Shown here in pieces: positions 14,040 through 19,552 of a stretch of 19,552 nucleotides of DNA (its first letter is position 1; each line of letters opens with the position of its first letter). Source of the DNA: RGIG3102 sp964507095 (GTDB lineage Bacteria > Bacillota > Clostridia > Oscillospirales > Ruminococcaceae); NCBI GenBank assembly GCA_964507095.1, contig CAZDOS010000035.1:1-19552 (forward strand), read 5' to 3'. The position numbers and the translations under genes are program-made. The notes beneath the pieces were generated by a model, which did not search any database, had not been told where the DNA came from, and worked only from the letters and a program-made list of their open reading frames with translations.

Positions 14040-14194
14040 AGAGAGTTTAGGAAAGAAAACCGTATAGGAGAATAGCTTCCCCTGATTAACATCATATTAA
14101 AGGAACATCCTTTGGCGTAAGTAATTATTTCTATGGATTTTTAGCCTCAAAAGTATTAAACTCATTTATAGATTAATTAGGGAGTTTACTTATC
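14040..14194. other. AT-rich leader of the glycerol-3-phosphate operon
   Basis: No gene and no convincing -35/-10 pair. It contains one short perfect inverted repeat, AAAGGA (14099-14104) ACA TCCTTT (14108-14113), that might be an operator. The ribosome site AGGGAG (14179-14184) sits 10 bases before the start of the next gene. The operon promoter must lie here or overlap the hairpin, but I cannot place it. Confidence 0.35.
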
Positions 14195-15634
14195 ATGACA
14201 AAAACTGATGTGCTTATCATCGGAGCCGGAATAACCGGAACGATGCTGGCAAAAGATCTGTCGATGTACGACCTCAAGGTCGCTATCGTCGACAAGGAAA
14301 ATGATATAGCCGACGGTGCAACGATGGCCAATTCCGCCATAGTTCACACCGGCTATGATCCCGAGGACGGAACTCTCAAGGCTCTTCTGAATGTCAAGGG
14401 CGCCTCAAAGTATGAGAAGCTGTGTCGGGATCTGGGCTGCCGTTACCGCAGGATAGGAGCATATATCGTTGCCTGCGGTGAAGAGGAAGAGAGGCATCTC
14501 GATATACTTCGGGACAGAGCTGACAGAAGAGGAGTGCCGTACAGGTTTCTTTCAGGCGACGAAGCAAGAAAGATCGAGCCAAATCTTGCCGACGGCGTTA
14601 CCAAAGTCATAGATTTCTATACGACAGCAGTCATCTACCCGTGGCAGGTAGCTATCGCATGCCGGAAGCTGGCAGTCAATAACGGAGTACAGTGCCATCT
14701 CAACAGCCGGGTGACCTCGATAGATGTCACACCAAACGGATTCTTTGTAAAGACGAGCGGTGAGGATTTCCTTGCGGGTACAGTAATAAACGCCGCAGGA
14801 GTTTTTTCTGATACAGTTGCCAGGATGGTCGAGCCTGATCCGGGATTCACGATAAGACCGAGAAGAGGCGAGTATTATGTTCTGGACAAGGACATCAGAT
14901 TTACCGACCATGTCATATTCCCTGTGCCTTCTCGGGAAAAGGGAAAGGGCGTCCTTGCGGTACCTACCGTGTACGGAAATATCCTTCTTGGCCCTAACAG
15001 CGACTACATTGCCGAAAAGGAAGATAACGGCACTTCGCCGTCAGGTCTGGCTTATGTCATTAATAACATAGGAAAGACACTCAAGAACGTACCGCTCAAC
15101 AGGATAATCAGGACCTTCGCGGGCATAAGAAGTGCCAGCACGAGCTCTGACTTCATAATCGAAGAATCAAAGACAGTGCCGGGCTTCATTAATGTCGCAT
15201 CCATTGAAAGTCCGGGTCTTGCTTCAGCACCTGGAATATCCGAATACATAATCGATAATTTCATCTCAAAGAGATTAGAACTCAGAAAAAAGGAAGATGC
15301 ACAGACTACTCTCAAAGCGCCTGTCGTAGTGAGTGAACTGAGCGACGAGGAACGCAACCGGCTCATAAAGGAGCATCCTGAGTATGGCAGGATCGTATGC
15401 AGGTGCGAGCAGATCTCCGAAGGAGAGATAAGGGACCGGATGCAGGGACCTTTAGGTGCTACGACTGTCAAGGGCGTAAAGAAGAGATGCCGTCCGGGAA
15501 TGGGAAGATGCCAGGGAGGCTTCTGCGAGCCTCTGGTCCTGGATTTGCTTTCCAAATATGGCAACAGAGATCCATTGGATATCGTGCTTGATTCACTGGA
15601 TTCCAAAATACTTGAAAGCGAGAACAGAGAATGA
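14195..15634 (+). CDS. glpA: Anaerobic-type glycerol-3-phosphate dehydrogenase-like FAD oxidoreductase with BFD-like [2Fe-2S] domain
   Basis: 479 residues. The N-terminal FAD-binding motif is VLIIGAGITG, with the glycines at 10-15. A DAO-type catalytic domain runs to about 370. A C-terminal BFD-like iron-sulfur domain carries VCRCE (C402, C404) and KKRCRPGMGRCQGGFC (C432, C439, C444). This architecture fits GlpA-type enzymes, which oxidise sn-glycerol 3-phosphate to dihydroxyacetone phosphate in the cytoplasm or at the membrane. The next two genes overlap by 4 bases (ATGA) and 1 base, so the three form one operon and probably one complex. Paralogues of this family act on other hydroxy acids, and no glycerol kinase or facilitator gene is visible in the window, so the substrate is likely rather than certain. 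Confidence 0.82.
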   Translation: MTKTDVLIIGAGITGTMLAKDLSMYDLKVAIVDKENDIADGATMANSAIVHTGYDPEDGTLKALLNVKGASKYEKLCRDLGCRYRRIGAYIVACGEEEERHLDILRDRADRRGVPYRFLSGDEARKIEPNLADGVTKVIDFYTTAVIYPWQVAIACRKLAVNNGVQCHLNSRVTSIDVTPNGFFVKTSGEDFLAGTVINAAGVFSDTVARMVEPDPGFTIRPRRGEYYVLDKDIRFTDHVIFPVPSREKGKGVLAVPTVYGNILLGPNSDYIAEKEDNGTSPSGLAYVINNIGKTLKNVPLNRIIRTFAGIRSASTSSDFIIEESKTVPGFINVASIESPGLASAPGISEYIIDNFISKRLELRKKEDAQTTLKAPVVVSELSDEERNRLIKEHPEYGRIVCRCEQISEGEIRDRMQGPLGATTVKGVKKRCRPGMGRCQGGFCEPLVLDLLSKYGNRDPLDIVLDSLDSKILESENRE

Positions 15635-16887
15635 AAAATTACAGTTGCGTAATAATAGGCGGCGGCAGTGCCGGACTCTCTGCAGCTGTCACTCTCAAGG
15701 ACTTGGGTATCAGTGATATCCTTGTGCTTGAAAAGGATGTGGAGCCGGGCGGTATACTGGAACAGTGCATCCACAACGGTTTCGGTCTTCAGACCTTCAA
15801 GGAACAGCTTTCCGGACCGGCATATGCTGAAAGATACATAAAAATGGCCGAGGAGCGAGGGGTCGAGATCAAGCTCAATTCGATGGTAACAAAGCTCACA
15901 CGGGACAGAAAGATAGAGTATGTGAACTCCAAGGAAGGCTATGTAACCATAAGTGCGGATGCCGTTATCCTCGCTGTGGGCTGTTATGAGAGGAGCAGAG
16001 GAGCCATCAACATCTACGGCACGCGCCCTGCAGGAATATATACAGCAGGACAGGCACAGAAGTACCTCAATATGAACGGCTACATGGTCGGCAAGAAGGT
16101 GTTTATACTCGGTTCCGGAGATATCGGTCTCATCATGGCCAGGAGGATGACGCTCGAAGGAGCAAAGGTCCTGGGCGTTGCGGAGCTGATGCCGTATTCC
16201 AACGGACTGCCGAGAAACATCAAGCAGTGCCTGGAGGATTTTGACATTCCTCTCTACCTCTCACATACGGTCACGAAGGTCTTCGGAAGAGACCGTCTGC
16301 GCGGCATAGAACTCTCAAAGGTGGATGAAAACAGAAATCCGATCATGGGAAGCGAGCAGTACTTCGATGTGGACACACTGCTCCTTTCGGTAGGACTCAT
16401 ACCTGAAAACCACCTTGCCGATGAGGCAGGTATACTCATGGACAGGTCAACGAAGGGACCTCTCGTCGATGAGACATATATGACCAGTATAGAAGGCATC
16501 TTTGCATGCGGAAACGGCCTGCATGTCCATGACCTGGTGGACTTCGTATCCCTTCAGGCGGAAAGAGCTGCAAAGGGCGTCGCAAGATATCTTGAAAAGG
16601 GCCGGGACAAGGGCGAGAGGATCGAGGCGGTCAACGGAAAGAACGTTTCGTATACAGTTCCGAAATACCTCCACCCGAAGGCGGCGGATGGGAACGTGGA
16701 GATATTCTTCAGGATAACGCATCCGATGGACAAGGCAGTTCTGAAGGTCACTTCAGGCGATAAGGTGATAAGGAAACTCAACAAGAGAAAACTGATGCCG
16801 AGTGAGATGGAAAGAGTGCTTCTCACGGCAAAAGAGATTCGGCGGCTGGATGACGATGTGGTCATTTCGGTCGAGGAGGTGGAATAA
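15631..16887 (+). CDS. FAD/NAD(P)-dependent oxidoreductase, partner of the GlpA-like protein
   Basis: 418 residues of the pyridine nucleotide-disulphide oxidoreductase superfamily. The FAD motif is VIIGGGSAG (residues 7-15) and the NAD(P) motif is ILGSGDIG (159-166). A cysteine in EQCIHNGFG (C46) occurs in this subfamily. The C-terminus (about 345-418) adds a small beta-rich piece seen in the same subfamily. It overlaps the end of the GlpA-like gene as ATGA, so it is translationally coupled. In the usual three-gene set this protein passes electrons between the GlpA-like subunit and NAD(P) or another carrier; that is family inference. It is not sequence-similar in layout to E. coli GlpB, so I leave the symbol empty. 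Confidence 0.82.
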   Translation: MKNYSCVIIGGGSAGLSAAVTLKDLGISDILVLEKDVEPGGILEQCIHNGFGLQTFKEQLSGPAYAERYIKMAEERGVEIKLNSMVTKLTRDRKIEYVNSKEGYVTISADAVILAVGCYERSRGAINIYGTRPAGIYTAGQAQKYLNMNGYMVGKKVFILGSGDIGLIMARRMTLEGAKVLGVAELMPYSNGLPRNIKQCLEDFDIPLYLSHTVTKVFGRDRLRGIELSKVDENRNPIMGSEQYFDVDTLLLSVGLIPENHLADEAGILMDRSTKGPLVDETYMTSIEGIFACGNGLHVHDLVDFVSLQAERAAKGVARYLEKGRDKGERIEAVNGKNVSYTVPKYLHPKAADGNVEIFFRITHPMDKAVLKVTSGDKVIRKLNKRKLMPSEMERVLLTAKEIRRLDDDVVISVEEVE

Positions 16888-17258
16888 TGGCAGAACGAGA
16901 ACTCATATGCATAAGCTGCCCTATGGGATGCAGGCTGACAGTCAAGCTTGAAGGCAATGAGGTGGTCAGCGTCACGGGCAATACCTGTCCAAGGGGCGAG
17001 GAATATGCAAGGAAGGAATGCACCAATCCTGAAAGGATACTTACTTCTACAGTTAAGATCAACGGAGCAGTGCACAGGGTCCTTCCGGTCATCACTGACA
17101 GGGAGATACCTCTCGGAAAGCTGTTTGAGGCAATGGAAGCAATCAGAAAGGTCGAGGTCGACGCACCTGTCAAGGAAGGCGATATCCTTATAGAAGACAT
17201 TCTGGGAACGGGCGCCAATGTGATAGCCTCAAGATCCATGGACAGGATCCGGCAGTAA
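16887..17258 (+). CDS. DUF1667 protein, small cysteine-rich subunit of the G3P-dehydrogenase set
   Basis: 123 residues of the DUF1667 family. Cysteines at 8, 11, 15, 34 and 45 (ICISCPMGC, then NTCPRGEEYARKEC) look like metal or iron-sulfur ligands and resemble the N-terminal cluster motif of molybdopterin oxidoreductases. The gene starts on the last base of the preceding stop codon (TAATG), a tight coupling. In many Bacillota the order is glpA-like, FAD oxidoreductase, DUF1667, so it is probably an electron-transfer subunit standing in for GlpC; the direct biochemistry is not known to me. Full length for the family. A strong terminator follows 35 bases later, closing the operon. Confidence 0.82.
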   Translation: MAERELICISCPMGCRLTVKLEGNEVVSVTGNTCPRGEEYARKECTNPERILTSTVKINGAVHRVLPVITDREIPLGKLFEAMEAIRKVEVDAPVKEGDILIEDILGTGANVIASRSMDRIRQ

Positions 17259-17293
17259 AAGTCAGGACGGTTATGCCGGCACAGACAGTATAC

Positions 17294-17335
17294 AGGACCT
17301 GCGGTCGAGAACACGACTGCGGGTCCTTTGCTTTA
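17294..17335 (+). terminator. Rho-independent terminator of the glycerol-3-phosphate operon
   Basis: AGGACCTGC (17294-17302) pairs with GCGGGTCCT (17319-17327), with GTCG/CGAC extending the stem inward (17304-17307 / 17313-17316), followed by a T-rich TTGCTTTA. The long GC-rich stem makes it efficient despite the interrupted U-tail. Confidence 0.82.
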
Positions 17336-17380
17336 TTCAGGCTGAGCCGGACCGCAGACCGCAGGACGTTCCTGATGTCA

Positions 17381-17409
17381 TTGTATGGATCACCAAAATG
17401 GTGTATAAT
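17381..17409 (+). promoter_or_regulatory. Promoter of the Ktr operon
   Basis: TTGTAT (17381-17386), a 17-base spacer and a perfect TATAAT (17404-17409). The start point would be near 17416, leaving a leader of about 27 bases. No riboswitch-sized leader exists, so regulation of these genes by cyclic-di-AMP riboswitch is unlikely here. Confidence 0.7.
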
Positions 17410-17442
17410 TAATCAAATATTGATCAGAAGCAGTTTGACTTG

Positions 17443-18804
17443 ATGAAGAAGAGAAAGATATCTTCGGCATATCTGATACCGGGGAGTTTCATGCTCACGA
17501 TACTTCTGGGGGCTCTTGCCCTAATGCTGCCTGTCTGCAGTGCTTCAGGAGAGTTCACGGATCCCATAACAGCGCTTTTTACGGCCACCACATCAGTGTG
17601 TGTGACCGGTCTTGTCGTTGTAGACACTTACAGCTACTGGAGCGTGTTCGGCCAGGCTGTCATCCTTTTTCTCATACAGATCGGAGGTCTGGGCATAATC
17701 ACCGTTACTTCGGCGCTCATGATGGTGTCCCGGAGGAAATTTGCTCTCGGGGACAGGATGATGCTCCGGGATGCGCTCAATGTCAGTTCAAGCCGGGGAA
17801 TTATCAGGTTCCTGACAAGGATCATCACCGGCACATTTTTAGTCGAGTTCCTGGGGGCTGTGTTCTACGCTTTTAGATTCATACCCGAGCACGGACCGGT
17901 AAAGGGAACATGGATGTCGGTATTCACTGCCGTATCCGCTTTCTGCAATGCCGGCATAGACATCATAGGACCCTCCAGCCTTGAGGGATACCGGACCGAT
18001 CCGCTGGTGATCATCGTGACCATGACACTCATTATACTCGGGGGACTTGGTTATGTGGTCTGGTTCGATATCCAGCAGAAGACAGCAGACGGATATTTCA
18101 AGAAATACTCTGCCGGACAGATCTGGTCAAGATTTTCAGAGCACACGAAGCTTGTGCTGTGCCTCACGGCAGGACTGATCCTCACGGGAACAGCGCTCGT
18201 GTTTGCCACGGAACACTCCAATCCACGGACGATCGGCAATATGAGTACGGGTTATAAGCTGCTTAACAGCCTGTTTGAATCGGTAACCTTCAGGACGGCC
18301 GGCTTTGCCACCTTCCCCCAGAAGGCACTGAATGAATCCAGCTGCATCACTGCCTTTGTATGGATGTTTATCGGAGGTTCCCCAGTCGGAACGGCGGGAG
18401 GAGTCAAGACTGTGACGTTCTTCCTTGTGATGATGAACATCATCTACTATATCCAGGGAAGGCAGCCAAAGGTCTTCAGGAAGACGATAAGCGAGGAAAT
18501 GATGAGAAAGGCTACGGCAATAGTTGCCGTGTCGCTCTCGACCGTGATGGTGCTGACCCTGCTGCTTCTTGCAACAAATCCCGTCAGTCTGACGGACGGT
18601 CTATTCGAAGTCGTCAGCGGCTGTGCCACCGTCGGGCTTACAAGGGGGCTTACACCTCATCTCAATACGGCGGGAAGGCTTATTATAATCCTTTCGATGT
18701 ACCTTGGAAGGATCGGACCGATATCAATGGCGGTCATGTTCGTGAAACTGGGACATAACGAGAATATCAACAAATATACGGAAGGCAACTTCTTTGTAGG
18801 ATGA
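17443..18804 (+). CDS. ktrB: TrkH/KtrB-family potassium uptake membrane subunit
   Basis: 453 residues, about eight to ten membrane segments, of the TrkH/KtrB family: the ion-translocating subunit of a potassium uptake system. The four repeats of the selectivity filter are visible: TTSVCVTGL, SAFCNAGID, SVTFRTAGF and GCATVGLTRG. The length and the C-terminal ending (YTEGNFFVG) are of the KtrB kind. A nucleotide-binding gating subunit is encoded 13 bases downstream. The start is ATG 17443; an in-frame TTG lies at 17440. Neither has a strong ribosome site (only AGAAG near 17426-17430), which is unlike the other genes here. Confidence 0.88.
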   Translation: MKKRKISSAYLIPGSFMLTILLGALALMLPVCSASGEFTDPITALFTATTSVCVTGLVVVDTYSYWSVFGQAVILFLIQIGGLGIITVTSALMMVSRRKFALGDRMMLRDALNVSSSRGIIRFLTRIITGTFLVEFLGAVFYAFRFIPEHGPVKGTWMSVFTAVSAFCNAGIDIIGPSSLEGYRTDPLVIIVTMTLIILGGLGYVVWFDIQQKTADGYFKKYSAGQIWSRFSEHTKLVLCLTAGLILTGTALVFATEHSNPRTIGNMSTGYKLLNSLFESVTFRTAGFATFPQKALNESSCITAFVWMFIGGSPVGTAGGVKTVTFFLVMMNIIYYIQGRQPKVFRKTISEEMMRKATAIVAVSLSTVMVLTLLLLATNPVSLTDGLFEVVSGCATVGLTRGLTPHLNTAGRLIIILSMYLGRIGPISMAVMFVKLGHNENINKYTEGNFFVG

Positions 18805-18817
18805 TAAGGAGAATGAC

Positions 18818-19468
18818 ATGAAGAAATCATTTGCGGTTATCGGAGCGGGAAGATACGGCGGAAGTCTTGCCAAAAGTCTGTACAGCATGGGCCGGGACGT
18901 CCTTCTCGTGGACAGCGATCCTGACAGACTCAAGAGATTCGACGGATGGTGCACTGCTGCTGTAGTGGCGGACATGACGGATGAAAGGGAGATAAGGGCC
19001 CTGGGACTGGGAAACATGGATGTCGTCGTGACAGCCATGGCTTCCAATCTGAACCGGAGCATCCTCGCCGTTGCCATAGCCAAGGAAGAGGGAGTGAAGT
19101 CAGTCATAGCCAAGAGCGCCTCACATACCATGTCCAGCATCCTGGAGAAGGTGGGGGCAGACAAGACGATAATCCCTGAAGAGGAGGAGGGCGAGCGTTC
19201 CGCAAGGATCCTGTGGTCCGACACGGTACTGGATTACTTCCGGGTTGGAAGCAATCTTTCCATGGTAGAGATGGTACCGTTCTCTGACTGGATCGGCAAG
19301 AGTCCGATGGAACTCAATCTCAGGAAGAACTATAACCTGAATATAATCGCCACCAAGGACGACAATAATCAGTGGATACTTACCGACCCGGGCAAAAAGC
19401 TGGAAGCCGGTGAAAAACTGCTGATAGTGACAGATAACAAGGAACTCGGAAACCTCAACATGGAATAA
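18818..19468 (+). CDS. ktrA: KtrA-type regulatory subunit (RCK_N + RCK_C)
   Basis: 216 residues, normal for KtrA. The N-terminal RCK domain has a Rossmann motif GAGRYG (residues 9-14), then an acidic strand end LLVDSD that selects the ribose hydroxyls, and the family stretches VADMTDE, DVVVTAMASN, SVIAKSAS and LEKVGADKTIIPEEEEG. A C-terminal RCK_C domain (about 135-216) follows. The octameric ring binds ATP/ADP or NADH and gates the KtrB pore at the inner face of the membrane; RCK_C domains of Bacillota KtrA proteins also bind cyclic di-AMP (family knowledge). AAGGAG (18806-18811) sets the start, spacing 6. It is co-transcribed with the KtrB gene, gap 13 bases. Confidence 0.9.
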   Translation: MKKSFAVIGAGRYGGSLAKSLYSMGRDVLLVDSDPDRLKRFDGWCTAAVVADMTDEREIRALGLGNMDVVVTAMASNLNRSILAVAIAKEEGVKSVIAKSASHTMSSILEKVGADKTIIPEEEEGERSARILWSDTVLDYFRVGSNLSMVEMVPFSDWIGKSPMELNLRKNYNLNIIATKDDNNQWILTDPGKKLEAGEKLLIVTDNKELGNLNME

Positions 19469-19503
19469 CCATACTTGCGTATGAATGCACCTCGTGTTTT
19501 TGG

Positions 19504-19552
19504 TGTGCCCCCTGTCAAGTAGACAACTGAATTATCAAAAGAAAACGTTCCG
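19504..19552. mobile_element. Possible terminal sequence of an insertion sequence (edge of window)
   Basis: The segment from TGTGCCCCCTGTCAAGTAGA (19504-19523) on reads like an IS3-type terminal inverted repeat: it begins TG, has a C-run, and contains TGTCAAGTAGACA, which I recall from IS ends in Bacillota. There is no transposase within the window to support it, so the call rests on resemblance. Between the ktrA stop and this point lies a small hairpin CATAC/GTATG (19470-19483) but no proper terminator. Confidence 0.25.

Noticed and set aside
15052..15774. A 240-codon open frame on the minus strand
   Set aside because: It is antisense to the end of the GlpA-like gene and the start of the FAD oxidoreductase gene; both real genes are well supported, and this frame shows no family motif.
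17259..17442. Cyclic-di-AMP (ydaO) riboswitch before the Ktr genes
   Set aside because: The space is filled by the upstream terminator and a promoter whose start point leaves only about 27 bases of leader.
1..19552. CRISPR array, tRNA or rRNA genes
   Set aside because: No regularly spaced repeats and no tRNA- or rRNA-like segments were noticed on either strand.

Overview
The window looks like chromosomal DNA of a Gram-positive, low- to mid-GC anaerobe, most likely a clostridial member of the Bacillota. The grounds are purine-rich Shine-Dalgarno (SD) sites before most genes, sigma-A-type promoters, U-tailed hairpin terminators, heavy AGA/AGG and ATA codon use, and the glpA-like / FAD-oxidoreductase / DUF1667 and Ktr gene sets. 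I cannot name the genus. All recognised genes are on the + strand. There are no rRNA or tRNA genes and no CRISPR array.

Layout. (1) 1-3210 is an accessory, visibly AT-richer stretch. It starts with what looks like the right end of an IS200/IS605-type element, abutting an AAA+/DUF4143 ATPase. A decayed gap follows, then an AlbA_2 (Schlafen-AAA)/HATPase/winged-helix regulator ending at a terminator. (2) 3261-9155 is a probable operon behind a near-consensus promoter. It encodes an accessory sigma-70 factor, a small basic protein with a P-V-T-R motif, a cryptic SSB-like OB-fold protein, a MoxR/CobS-like AAA+ ATPase and a large protein combining an HExxH metallopeptidase-like domain with a C-terminal VWA domain. 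Stem-loops sit just ahead of several of its genes. (3) 9200-10787 is a stand-alone C69 dipeptidase with its own promoter and terminator. (4) 10831-12655 holds a gene with an ExoX-like C-terminal module, translationally coupled to a divergent zinc-finger/TOPRIM primase-like gene. A terminator lies directly before the first ribosome binding site, so the pair looks attenuated. (5) 12934-14039 holds an autonomous HTH-Fic fusion gene with its own promoter and terminator. (6) 14195-19468 is ordinary metabolism: a three-gene glycerol-3-phosphate-oxidation-type operon, then a two-gene Ktr-type potassium uptake operon. The last 50 bases may enter another insertion sequence.

Blocks 2 and 4 read together as parts of a mobile or replicative element: private sigma factor, SSB-like protein, primase-like protein, ExoX-C module and an ATPase/VWA remodelling pair. 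No integrase, relaxase, capsid or Rep gene is visible, so its nature (integrated plasmid, phage-like element or domesticated island) is open. The most promising undescribed unit is the operon of block 2. The most unusual regulatory structure is the leader at 10866-10938.
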